64,000 bases of DNA from the NCBI RefSeq assembly GCF_005217615.1, contig NZ_SZNK01000001.1, forward strand, positions 4,511,001-4,575,000, in the 5' to 3' direction. Positions 27,675-36,969 of this stretch are shown piece by piece; the first letter of the stretch is position 1, and each line of letters begins with the position of its first letter. Source of the DNA: Brevibacillus antibioticus. GTDB taxonomy: Bacteria > Bacillota > Bacilli > Brevibacillales > Brevibacillaceae. The notes under the pieces were generated by a model. That model saw only the letters and a list, made by a program, of their open reading frames with translations. It was not told where the DNA came from and ran no database searches. A program made the translations under genes and the position numbers.

Positions 27675-27802
27675 TGTCAGGTGATAATAATGTATGGAAC
27701 TAATTTTGTTAATTTCACTGACTTTTTCGGGGGACGTGATAAAACCCTAAAAAAATAGTTTGAAACCACCGGATATTACCACAAAAAGAAAGTTGGAGAC
27801 TT
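27675..27802 (+). repeat. left end of element B: three spaced TnsB-type sites
   Basis: Sites at 27683-27704 (ATAATAATGTATGGAACTA), 27748-27769 (AAAAAAATAGTTTGAAACCA) and 27782-27802 (AAAAAGAAAGTTGGAGAC). They resemble the right-end units, the first one most closely. Confidence 0.7.
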
Positions 27803-27804
27803 TT

Positions 27805-29256
27805 TTATTTGCGGAGCTCGCCAGTTAGTTCAATACGGTATGGATCTACGTTTGAATAATATTTCTTTCTGTATCCTATAAAAGTTACTTCGGAAATAAT
27901 TCCATTTGTAACTTTAAAACTCAGTTTTTCAATTTGTTCGACAGTTCCAGTTAGAATCAAGTACGCAATCGTTATTACACGAATCCTTGTCAAACTATAA
28001 TTTTTATCCTGCAGACTTGAAATTAAGTTTGGAATTACTTTAACACTTCCATTGGTAGGGTTATTTATTAAGCTTTCCAAAAGCGTATCCCCAAATGAAG
28101 AAGTACGTCGTTCATCTTCATCACCAAATATTAATATCTTTGCACGGATACTTGCAATTTCATCGGCAGAAAGTCTTCTTCCTGATCCACCATACGCCAT
28201 GTCCATCATAGTTGATTCGTGCTTACCTTCAACTTTACTCAGTTCAACAACCATCGTGTCGCCTGAACTACCTGAAGTAATATTCATATTCACAATTCTA
28301 ATTAAACAAGCTTGATTTCTTACAGCAAAACCGACCACTGTTTTTTGTTCATTTAACTTCCGAAACCCATTTTCTACTTCCACAGGTGGATTATTAATCG
28401 TCAACTTATACACTCCTGCACTAACCTCTGAAAAACTATCGAATTCACTGCTTATATTACCCAACCAGTAACTTGTTCCTGAGTTGTCAAGGATTGTTTC
28501 TATACCTCCCTTTGGGCTTTGATTCTCATCGTTCCTCAGTATTACCCTTCTTATCTCAATAGGTTGCCCCGTTAACGTCGACGAATAAAGTGCGGGAACT
28601 TGAACTCCGGATTGAAACTCAGTAGATAATTTTGAAGAGATAAAAGAATATAGATTATAAACATCTATTATCCCATCTTGATTTGCAGCTGCCCCCGACA
28701 AACCCTGGATTAGGTAATCACTAAATGCACCATGCCCGTTTCGATCATAAGCATATTGATTGGGTTGGCACGCAGCAATAATAACTTTCCCGGAACCTGT
28801 AATTTGAAGCCCCCTTAAAATGTCCTGGCTTCGAGCTATAGAACCGCTATGGCATGTATCAAACAAACTAAATATAACTTTTGCTTTTGAGTTATCTATC
28901 AAACTTTTAACGTCAGCCATTCTTATCATTGAAGAATCTGTATGAGTACTACCATCAAAAGGAACTAGATATCCTTCTCCCTGATGCAGGTAGCCATGTC
29001 CCGCCCAAAAAAGAAAGAGTATATCTTCATTCGTTGCACTTTCAAAAAAAGCTTCCAATTCCGCAGTTATTATCGTTTTTTTCGAAATAGTTCCCGTAAA
29101 CTCCTGTACATTGGCATCATCAAAATTCGAGGGTTTCTCCATTAACAATCGTTTCACTTCACGAACATCGTTTATAGTGTTAGGCAAATCCGAGAAATCG
29201 GGAGAAATATTTTTATTTACTGCTACTAAAAAGGCTTTGTAAGCTATTGGAATCAT
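27805..29256 (-). CDS. caspase-like (peptidase C14) protein
   Basis: Putative cysteine protease of 483 residues with an N-terminal caspase/metacaspase domain (about residues 5-225). The dyad is visible: H87 in FWAGHGYL and C135 in LFDTCHSGS. The start KAFLVAVNKNISPDFSDLPN is typical of bacterial caspase domains used as defence effectors. The C-terminal half (about 240-483) is not recognised; it may sense or bind a partner. ATG directly follows GGGG, an unusually short gap, so the true start could differ. It is the last gene of the Gabija operon, 59 bp after the HEPN-like gene, and stops 3 bp from a TnsB site of the left end. Confidence 0.82.
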   Translation of the reverse strand: MIPIAYKAFLVAVNKNISPDFSDLPNTINDVREVKRLLMEKPSNFDDANVQEFTGTISKKTIITAELEAFFESATNEDILFLFWAGHGYLHQGEGYLVPFDGSTHTDSSMIRMADVKSLIDNSKAKVIFSLFDTCHSGSIARSQDILRGLQITGSGKVIIAACQPNQYAYDRNGHGAFSDYLIQGLSGAAANQDGIIDVYNLYSFISSKLSTEFQSGVQVPALYSSTLTGQPIEIRRVILRNDENQSPKGGIETILDNSGTSYWLGNISSEFDSFSEVSAGVYKLTINNPPVEVENGFRKLNEQKTVVGFAVRNQACLIRIVNMNITSGSSGDTMVVELSKVEGKHESTMMDMAYGGSGRRLSADEIASIRAKILIFGDEDERRTSSFGDTLLESLINNPTNGSVKVIPNLISSLQDKNYSLTRIRVITIAYLILTGTVEQIEKLSFKVTNGIISEVTFIGYRKKYYSNVDPYRIELTGELRK

Positions 29257-29315
29257 CCCCTAATTTCAATATAGTTTTTATAATCCCAGTCCGATATTTC
29301 CCTTTTTAACAGAAG

Positions 29316-31079
29316 CTACTGATTATCAATATATTCCTGACAGCTGTCACAAAGTCCATCAGTTGGTTGGTTAACTATAGAGTCACACCTAATACACCCG
29401 CCAACTGGATTTGAATGGCCACAATGTAGACATTTCCCCTGCTCATATTTTCCATCATCTTCATCCGATAAAAATATCGTAAATTGATGACATGACTCAC
29501 ATGCATATTCAGCTATCTCATCTTCATCAACTTCCGGCATATGTTCATTAATAAAACTTTCAATAAATTCCTGAAGCTTTTTCAACTCTGAAACATTAAG
29601 CTCATCGTTTGTAAGAGGCATGTAGTTTGTCTGGTCCTCATTGTACTCTACTTCCCCATTTAAATAACTAAATTCAAAACCTTTCTGAAGGTCAACCCCA
29701 TTATAAATGGGGGTTAACTTAACATAACTGGTGGTTCCTCCTGAATCATCAATAAAAGGATCCGCCAGTACTTTCAAATAAGTATGACCACTTGAGTAAT
29801 CTACTCGAAATACTTCAGTTTCATTAATCAATATCGGTTCGTTATACACGATTTCCAGATCGGATCGGTAATAAAATTGTTCTTTTAACTCATCAAATAT
29901 ATTAGCAATGTGTTCTTGAAATATCTCAACTATCGAATCATGTTGGCGGATTCTAACCCCGGCTTCTTCTTCAATAAGGCTTTGATAATCCAATTCACTT
30001 TGATACAAATTAGCTTCATTCATTTGTTCCAACTCATCGAGAAACTGGGACATTTCCGTTTCAAGATAAGCAGAGAATTTTTCTTCAGCATCGGTAATAA
30101 TCCCCAATAGTTGGCTCATGCTAGTCTTAAATTTTTCATACAATTTGATATCAATTAACTTATTATGTGCGACGTGATTCCTGTCAGTGTTAAACTCTCC
30201 CCATCGACCCTGAAATTGTCGGAAGTCACAAGTGAACCAATTTGAAAAATAATCATTCCAAAAGTCCTTATCGATTTCTAGTTGATCAGCTAAGAGCGTA
30301 GATAGTTTTGTTTGAAAATGTGCTGCGGCAGTCTCATCATAAATAATATTGTTCATGATATATTGGAACTGCTTAAGTTTTTCCTTCTCTTCTATTGTTA
30401 ACACTTGAACTTGAATGGCGTCCGTAAATGGGTCCTCCAATCCGACTGAGGAACCCCGAAATATGTTTCCCTCTTTGATTTTATAGGTTTTATACCCTAA
30501 GATTTTCACTAGATCCCCAGTATCAATCGACATTAAGTTCGTGTGGATATTTTCAAAACTTGGGGCCCGTCGTTTGTAGGGATCATTCCTCTGATTGTAT
30601 TTTTTGGTGAGATCAATAGGCATATACAAGTCCCACCAATCGCCACCTAATTTATAAAACAATACTGTATTTATTAACCGACGCAACGAGTTTTCGACTA
30701 AGTGAATATCCTTATACAGACTATCAGCATATGCTTCTGATTGACGGTCCTCTAGCCAAACACATTGTTCCCAGTCTGTAATAACTAAATCTTTTAGTTT
30801 TATTTTTAAATCATGCAGTTCCAAGTCTAGTTCATTTTTTCCAATCATTGAAATGTCGATTTTTAATTGAAATGTGCCATGAGTTATGATGTAAGTAAAT
30901 TGAATCAAATATTCTTTTTTGTTAATTACTATATTCGCTTTCCTTGTTCGATCTTTGTTTGAATAAAATTCAACTTCCGTAGCATTCAAATCATTTTTAA
31001 CTTTTTCTATTACGGTATTTGTATATTCAACAAAATTAAAACTCCTGTGTCTGCTATTTATCATTACAAATCGTATCAA
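29316..31079 (-). CDS. HEPN-like protein with C-terminal zinc ribbons
   Basis: A 587-residue protein I cannot place in a named family. Around residues 125-152, ENSLRRLINTVLFYKLGGDW resembles Swt1-like HEPN regions. R300-H305 (TDRNHVAHNKL) forms the Rx4H motif of HEPN ribonucleases. A coiled-coil part follows (about 310-400). The C-terminus has three CxxC pairs (CESCHQF, CLHCGHS, CIRCDS, CDSCQE), i.e. zinc ribbons. The start is TTG, nine bases after GGAG; the next ATG lies too far from it. It sits 36 bp after gajB and 59 bp before the caspase-like gene. RNA cleavage as an effector activity is inferred from the motif only. Confidence 0.7.
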   Translation of the reverse strand: MIRFVMINSRHRSFNFVEYTNTVIEKVKNDLNATEVEFYSNKDRTRKANIVINKKEYLIQFTYIITHGTFQLKIDISMIGKNELDLELHDLKIKLKDLVITDWEQCVWLEDRQSEAYADSLYKDIHLVENSLRRLINTVLFYKLGGDWWDLYMPIDLTKKYNQRNDPYKRRAPSFENIHTNLMSIDTGDLVKILGYKTYKIKEGNIFRGSSVGLEDPFTDAIQVQVLTIEEKEKLKQFQYIMNNIIYDETAAAHFQTKLSTLLADQLEIDKDFWNDYFSNWFTCDFRQFQGRWGEFNTDRNHVAHNKLIDIKLYEKFKTSMSQLLGIITDAEEKFSAYLETEMSQFLDELEQMNEANLYQSELDYQSLIEEEAGVRIRQHDSIVEIFQEHIANIFDELKEQFYYRSDLEIVYNEPILINETEVFRVDYSSGHTYLKVLADPFIDDSGGTTSYVKLTPIYNGVDLQKGFEFSYLNGEVEYNEDQTNYMPLTNDELNVSELKKLQEFIESFINEHMPEVDEDEIAEYACESCHQFTIFLSDEDDGKYEQGKCLHCGHSNPVGGCIRCDSIVNQPTDGLCDSCQEYIDNQ

Positions 31080-31115
31080 TACCTCGTTCTCCTCTCAAAG
31101 CCTTTGTCAACTCAC

Positions 31116-32837
31116 TTATTGTAACAACCTTTGTTCCCACACTGCCTTACTTTGATCACTAGGAACAGCCAGTACAAGCAGCTTTCTCGGTCTTGTCATG
31201 CCGACATAAGCAATCCTTAACTCTTCATCATCGTATGTTTTTTTGCCCTGCGTAAGCATTGTTCTATAAAATGATCCCTGCGCCCCTTTTTCCTTCAATA
31301 CCAATAACACCGCCTCAAAGGTTTCCCCCTTGACCGTATGTACTGTTCCTAGCCTAAATCTTAGACTGTCGCCGGTTGTTGTCTTAAACAATTCCTCAAA
31401 GCTATATTCACCACAATCACGTTTTAAAGTCATTTGTAATGAAATATTGTTGGCTCTTAGGATACGCTCTGCTTTTCGTACCCAATTATTAATGTCCCCA
31501 GTTGGAGCAGGCAAATAAGCCATTATACTCGTAATATCTTTTCTATGGCGAACAAAACCCTTTGAAGAGACCCAAGCTTCAAGATCACTTGCGGAACAGA
31601 AACTCCTCTTAAATAACCCCTTAAATACGGCCCTTTCCACCAAACGATACGCCTCTGATATATTTCCCTTTGTAGCTAGATACTTACCTTTTGCTAAATC
31701 CCTCACGAAGTAATTCCCTACTGCCCACGGATCGTCCATTCGTTCAGGTTGTTCTTGAATGAGGTTCTGAATCGACTTACTTCTAAAAATAACTGCTACG
31801 TTCTCAGGGTTAACCTCAACCTGATGCTTCTCGCACAGACGAAGAAAATTATCAAGTATGGTATGGATACCGTCCTGTTTGTAACAAACAATCACTGGGA
31901 CATGTTCAAAATCTTTAACAGACTCACTAACAGCAACTGAGGGATAAGCACGGGAGGTGAGTTTATTAGTTACATTACAAATTTTTTGAGAACTCCTCCT
32001 GTTTTCATCCAAAATTACAGAGTTCTCCTCCCACAGATAATACTTTTCCAAGAATAAATCTGGCCGGGCATCATTCCATTCAAATATGGCTTGGTCCGGG
32101 TCGCCGACCAGCATTACATTTTCCAGACTATTAAATATTAATTTGTCAATAATACGCATCTGTATTTCGGAGGTATCCTGGGCTTCGTCTATAACTAGTT
32201 CAGGAAATCTCATAGCTATAGAACGTGCAATATTCGGGTACTTCTCTAATAGTTTATAAGAAAAATAGTTAGCATCGGCTTGTGTTGCGTAACCTTGCCC
32301 CCAATATTTCACCTTTGCCTCACGTATTCTTGCCACATGCCCACTTTCAGAGCCATCTTTGTTTCTCCACTTAAAATGAAACCTTGTAAGATCCGCCGTT
32401 GTTGGAATAGTCTCGTCATTAACAGAAATACTTGTACAATCAAAATACCTGTCATAGTCGTAGTCATGTTTTCCAGCTGACCATGTTCCATGCGGTTCAC
32501 CCACAAGAGTTGGTCTTTTTCCACAACCCATTATTAAATGCCCAAAAGGCAAGAATATATATTTATTTATAAAACTATCCAGCGTCCCGAGGTGGTGTGG
32601 GTAATTAATTGTTATTCCTAATCTTCCGTCAAGCATTTTTTGTATTTCTTTCCAAGCCACATTGGTAAAAGATAATACGGCTATTCCCTTACAGGGGGAT
32701 GACCAATTTTGAATTCTGTAAGCTAATCTAGCTGCGGTCGTATATGTTTTTCCACTTCCGGGACATGCCCTTACAACAAACCGGCCATTTTTTTCAAATA
32801 CAATTGAACGTTGAACGGTTGAGAGGCTTTCAAACAT
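31116..32837 (-). CDS. gajB: Gabija helicase GajB
   Basis: UvrD/PcrA-like superfamily 1 helicase of 573 residues, the second subunit of Gabija. Motifs in order: Walker A VVRACPGSGKTYT (about residues 21-33), Walker B LVIDEAQDTSE, motif III GDPDQAIFEW, motif V TVHTVKGETFEAV and motif VI YVGMTRPRKLL. ATG at 32837 overlaps the gajA stop by 8 bases (coupled translation); an upstream GTG is less likely. In Gabija, GajB is thought to respond to unwound DNA and nucleotides and works in complex with GajA. The length is normal for GajB. Confidence 0.9.
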   Translation of the reverse strand: MFESLSTVQRSIVFEKNGRFVVRACPGSGKTYTTAARLAYRIQNWSSPCKGIAVLSFTNVAWKEIQKMLDGRLGITINYPHHLGTLDSFINKYIFLPFGHLIMGCGKRPTLVGEPHGTWSAGKHDYDYDRYFDCTSISVNDETIPTTADLTRFHFKWRNKDGSESGHVARIREAKVKYWGQGYATQADANYFSYKLLEKYPNIARSIAMRFPELVIDEAQDTSEIQMRIIDKLIFNSLENVMLVGDPDQAIFEWNDARPDLFLEKYYLWEENSVILDENRRSSQKICNVTNKLTSRAYPSVAVSESVKDFEHVPVIVCYKQDGIHTILDNFLRLCEKHQVEVNPENVAVIFRSKSIQNLIQEQPERMDDPWAVGNYFVRDLAKGKYLATKGNISEAYRLVERAVFKGLFKRSFCSASDLEAWVSSKGFVRHRKDITSIMAYLPAPTGDINNWVRKAERILRANNISLQMTLKRDCGEYSFEELFKTTTGDSLRFRLGTVHTVKGETFEAVLLVLKEKGAQGSFYRTMLTQGKKTYDDEELRIAYVGMTRPRKLLVLAVPSDQSKAVWEQRLLQ

Positions 32838-34620
32838 TAAGTTCACCCTTAGTTATCCAACATATTGAACGCTTTATATAATCAGGGATAACAAACTGCT
32901 TCTTGGCTTCTTCATCATTTTCAAGTTTAAGAGCTAGACGATGTGCTAATTCTGACTTTGCTTTGTTACTCTCTACCTTACTCAGAAAGCTGAGTGCAAA
33001 ATCCTTCTTTGTTTCTCCCGTTATTCTTGAGGAAGAAATAGGATGCATGTCTGTGAAAATACCAAGTAATAACTCTTTATTGTAATCGTCAGCCATTATT
33101 AATTCATATTCAAATGTAACCGCAGCAGTTTCAACGTGGAGAAATCCATTCTTAAGTTGCAGAGCATTCTGTGCCCTAGAGGAAACCTCCTCCGTTGCCA
33201 TTTCCCTGTCATCATCAGTAATTATTACACTTCGAACGTTTAATCTTTTGCTTTCATCATTGGAGTTAAACAATTTACCAAAGTGCTCAAAAGCCACACC
33301 ATTAACGATAACAATCTCTACGCCCATTTTTTCCAAATTATATTCATCGCCCATGATCTTTGATAACTTTTGCAACAAAAGAGCTTCTGAAATACCCTCA
33401 ACAAAAATAACACCATTTGCAAAAAACAGTTGTGATTTGGTCACATCAAGAAACTTACCAAGATATTTCTTATTAACATCGGAAAGCTCGGAGCGTGCTA
33501 ATGAATATGCAAATACATCATTATTCTGGCATTGAACCACAATCAAAGAATCTAAATCTGCTCTTGCAGTAATCGTAGGTGAATGTGATGTGATAAATAT
33601 CTGAAATCCTATTGAATCGAGTTTGCCTAAATAATTGAAGAAGATACTCTGTAGTTGTGGGTGTAGATGTGCTTCTGGTTCTTCAATTAATAATGATATG
33701 TACGATTCAGGTTCTAGCTGCTTACGATTCTTCAAATCACCTAGAACCGTCGCCATGTATAATAAATTGTTATAGCCGAGCCCATTTTGTTGAATTTCAA
33801 AGTATTTTTGTTTGCTGTCATCGCCATCTAAGCGATCTTGATCAAAAACAGGAAGCAACATTCTTAAATTATCAACTATTTTTCTAAATTCAAAAGGCAA
33901 AAATTCAATTTCCACTGACTGCTTCTTATTCATTATTGAAGTTTCATCAAGATGTTCATTAATTTTTAACTTTCCGGCTTCAATGATACTATTCCATTCA
34001 GAATCCCCAGTTAATGACTCTCTAAGCCTTTGGGTTAACTCATTTCGTTTTTCATCAGTTACAGTATTACCCTGTACATCCTCACGGAGATAAGAGTATA
34101 ATTCTCCTAATCTGTTACCACGAACAGGTCTCAGATGCTGTGAAGCATCCCTAAGAGCATCCAAATAAACAAATAACAATAAACTTAGGACATCTGGTGT
34201 AATTTGTTGCCCTTCATTGTCTCCACCCCAGACAGTATATCTGATCTTCTCAATTTGGTTTCTTTCTTCCAAATAATATTTATAATGAATTTGAAGGTTC
34301 TGTTCAGTCCCATCGCTAGATTGAGACAACAGATCGATAAATACACCACTCTCATCTGGACTTTCAATCTCAAAAATTAAATGGAACTCAATAGGGTTAA
34401 TGATGGCTTCTGGATCATTTCGATCAATATGAAAATCACTTCTCTTTACATATATGTCCCTCATCTGTTTTCCATAGTTAAAACAAATTCTAAGTGCATC
34501 AATAATCGATGACTTACCCGCATTATTTTCGCCTACTAGAATATTGAGACCTTTACGAAAATCAATGTTAAGGCTAGGTATATTCCTGAAATTCTTAATG
34601 ATCAGTGTCTTCAAAAACAT
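32830..34620 (-). CDS. gajA: Gabija OLD-family nuclease GajA
   Basis: ATPase-TOPRIM nuclease of 596 residues. Walker A is LVGENNAGKSS (about 28-38), the ABC-like Walker B LLIEEPEAHLHPQ and H-loop ITSHSPTITAR follow, and the TOPRIM part has VEGISEALLLQKL and ITDDDRE, the acidic residues that bind metal. This matches GajA, which nicks DNA and is restrained by normal nucleotide levels. ATG at 34620 (MFLKTLIIKNFRN) follows AGGAGG by six bases. It is the first gene of the run gajA-gajB-HEPN-caspase. I see no clear promoter in the short AT-rich space before it. Confidence 0.92.
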   Translation of the reverse strand: MFLKTLIIKNFRNIPSLNIDFRKGLNILVGENNAGKSSIIDALRICFNYGKQMRDIYVKRSDFHIDRNDPEAIINPIEFHLIFEIESPDESGVFIDLLSQSSDGTEQNLQIHYKYYLEERNQIEKIRYTVWGGDNEGQQITPDVLSLLLFVYLDALRDASQHLRPVRGNRLGELYSYLREDVQGNTVTDEKRNELTQRLRESLTGDSEWNSIIEAGKLKINEHLDETSIMNKKQSVEIEFLPFEFRKIVDNLRMLLPVFDQDRLDGDDSKQKYFEIQQNGLGYNNLLYMATVLGDLKNRKQLEPESYISLLIEEPEAHLHPQLQSIFFNYLGKLDSIGFQIFITSHSPTITARADLDSLIVVQCQNNDVFAYSLARSELSDVNKKYLGKFLDVTKSQLFFANGVIFVEGISEALLLQKLSKIMGDEYNLEKMGVEIVIVNGVAFEHFGKLFNSNDESKRLNVRSVIITDDDREMATEEVSSRAQNALQLKNGFLHVETAAVTFEYELIMADDYNKELLLGIFTDMHPISSSRITGETKKDFALSFLSKVESNKAKSELAHRLALKLENDEEAKKQFVIPDYIKRSICWITKGELNV

Positions 34621-34779
34621 AACGTTCCTCCTGACCAAATTCGATTAATTTACAAACCTTATAGTATAGGCACCCTGCTACAGACTATGAACCTACAACA
34701 TTTGTAAATTTTCGACATTAAGCAAGAAAACCCTACCTTATTCACCAGAATTCAACAGAAAAAAACAATAGTAGCATCA

Positions 34780-34828
34780 CGAAAAGGATGAGCAACGCGG
34801 CTATATTTCGCTATGCTCATCCTTTTCG
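34780..34828 (-). terminator. terminator overlapping the end of the tnsD-like gene
   Basis: 15-bp arms CGAAAAGGATGAGCA (34780-34794) and its complement (34814-34828); the right arm includes the last codons and stop of the gene. A T-run follows on the minus strand after about 12 bases. It separates the transposition genes from the gajA operon. Confidence 0.65.
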
Positions 34829-36745
34829 TAGCAGATAATTCAACTGTTTTGTAAGTTGCTCATCTAGTTCTTCTGTACTTTTCCTGTACATAGGACTAAA
34901 TGTCTTTATATTTTCTAGTGAGGATACTTTCTTATTATATTTGTTCATTTGACTAATGATTACTGGAAGATGTCGAAGCAAATATTGTGCGTCTGTTTCA
35001 ACTCTACTTTTTAACAACTCAATCGTTTGTGGAAGTTTCTCTGGTGCTTTCTCTATATGTTTTTTAATAATCTTAGGAGCATGAGCTAAAATCGTATATT
35101 TTTTTATCTGTTCCGAGGGATTTCTTCTGTATAATTCATCTGCTGCCACAACTACATCATTACTGTATTGATTATCTAGTCGTTCCCAATCATTTCGCAC
35201 CCTATTCTTTTTGCTGGAGGGTAAAACTTGCTCCATCCATTCCCTATCTTCCCTTAGCATCTTATGATATAGATGGTTGTGCTTTCTGGCTAATTCCGTT
35301 CTAGTAATACCTACATTCTTTCGTAAAAGTTCAATAATTCGTGCTCGATTTTCATTAGACTGACCTACAGCTTCTGATGTAGATGCGACTTCACTGTTTG
35401 CATTTAATGAACTCCATAATATGTTAAGTGACTGAGAGATTCTTTTATCTGACCTTGGTTCTTGCATCCTAGTTAATGCTACTTTTATTTGCCCAGGGGA
35501 TGAGTTTAATTCCTTAGCTATCTGAGTATTACTTAATCCTTTTGAATGTAGATCAATTAAGGCAGAATGCCATAAATTCCCCATTGTTAATATGGCATAC
35601 GGTTTTTCCTTTCCTTGATCCTCAAGCCTCCATCTTTTGGCAAAACTGAATCCACACGAAGGACAACCAAACAGTCCTGAGATATATTTTCCTTGATGAT
35701 CTACACGAATGCACTTTCTAATAATTGGTTGATTAAATTCTGGACAAACCGAGTTATGACAAATCCACGGACCGTTTCCAAATGGGATTGGTATTGAAAA
35801 AGCTGAATTATCGATTAAGAATTCCTCAACTGAACCAGATAAAAACATCATAAACAAAATGTAAAACATAATGTAAAACATAATGCTTTTTACTTGATTT
35901 CCACTAAGAATGAAGGCATCTGTTTTCATTTGAGATTTCAAATCAATATTTAGAAATTGATTATAATTACTAGCTGCAAGGTAACTACTGAAGTCCTTCA
36001 TCAGATTTTTACGGTCTATACGTCCAGAATACTTCATATATCCCTTAATTCCTAAGATGTTCCGCATTTTAAATAGTATATCTTCAAAATGAAGTTCTCT
36101 CGAGTATTTAGTCAACTGCTCAAAATTCTGTAATATCTCCTGTTTGGACTTAATGTCATCAAAATGCTGCTCGCCTCTGTCGGTTTTTGTAATATCGAAC
36201 CCACACATACATTGGGGAGAAGTGACAAGGCGATTCTCAAACTTTTCACCACATTTAGCGCAATGCGTAAGTAGTTCATAGCCGTGTTCAGGACAACACG
36301 TTAAGAATGATAATTGGTGCTTTCTGTGCAAATACACCTCACCGTATGATTCATAATCATTAGCTATGCATACGGGACAATGTCGGTAGTCTTCAACTAG
36401 AAGTCTTCCCCTTCCCTTCCCCAACAAAATAGCAATATTCGATTCACCTTTATTAAACATAATTTCGTCCAAAATGGAGTCAAAACGCTCTGTTGGAACA
36501 AATGGCCGGAGCCAACAGAAATAGGTATGATTATGTAGAAGTTTCTCGACAGAAATAAAATCAGATGGTACTCGATCAATTAAATAACTCAGGTTACGCG
36601 GAAATACGGTGTTTTTATAACTCTTTCTATTAAAAAGCTCAAAATTAGTATCTGATAAGTCTCTATTTCCAGACAGCACATGATATCTATAGACGATAGA
36701 TCTGAAATCTTCATCAGGATACAGTATTGGAAATTGACCTAGCAT
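34817..36745 (-). CDS. tnsD: TniQ-family target selector, TnsD-like
   Basis: Target-site protein of 642 residues. The TniQ start FPILYPDEDFRSIVYRYHVL is followed by a zinc-finger region (CPVCIANDYESYGEVYLHRK, CCPEHGYELLTHCAKCGEKF) and a second cysteine cluster near residue 345 (CHNSVCPEF, GCPSCGFSF). The long C-terminal part (about 380-642) has helix-turn-helix-like segments (GLSNTQIAKELNSS, GITRTELARKHNHL), as in TnsD, which reads the glmS 3' end. A duplicated stretch gives MFYIMFYILFMMF. ATG follows AAAGGAG by seven bases. With the element sitting at glmS it is the likely glmS reader. Confidence 0.85.
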   Translation of the reverse strand: MLGQFPILYPDEDFRSIVYRYHVLSGNRDLSDTNFELFNRKSYKNTVFPRNLSYLIDRVPSDFISVEKLLHNHTYFCWLRPFVPTERFDSILDEIMFNKGESNIAILLGKGRGRLLVEDYRHCPVCIANDYESYGEVYLHRKHQLSFLTCCPEHGYELLTHCAKCGEKFENRLVTSPQCMCGFDITKTDRGEQHFDDIKSKQEILQNFEQLTKYSRELHFEDILFKMRNILGIKGYMKYSGRIDRKNLMKDFSSYLAASNYNQFLNIDLKSQMKTDAFILSGNQVKSIMFYIMFYILFMMFLSGSVEEFLIDNSAFSIPIPFGNGPWICHNSVCPEFNQPIIRKCIRVDHQGKYISGLFGCPSCGFSFAKRWRLEDQGKEKPYAILTMGNLWHSALIDLHSKGLSNTQIAKELNSSPGQIKVALTRMQEPRSDKRISQSLNILWSSLNANSEVASTSEAVGQSNENRARIIELLRKNVGITRTELARKHNHLYHKMLREDREWMEQVLPSSKKNRVRNDWERLDNQYSNDVVVAADELYRRNPSEQIKKYTILAHAPKIIKKHIEKAPEKLPQTIELLKSRVETDAQYLLRHLPVIISQMNKYNKKVSSLENIKTFSPMYRKSTEELDEQLTKQLNYLLRKG

Positions 36746-36969
36746 GGTGTAACTCCTTTCATTCTAAAATTGCTGGTTTCAGCGGTTCATGTTTGATCCA
36801 ATATCTAAAAAAAATCTTAGTGCTGCTTCTTGCACCGGATAACTCCTAATTTATGTCTGTCATTTCTAGGTTTTATGTATAGAGATGGTAGCGATACAAT
36901 TCACTACAAAAACTTCTATCGGTAATGCGGTGGGAAACTGAAGAATCTGTCCCCAAAAGTAACCCGCCT
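36746..36969. other. gap between the two TniQ genes
   Basis: 224 bp without a coding signal. It is AT-rich and may hold a separate promoter for the TnsD-like gene; I cannot fix one. Confidence 0.35.
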
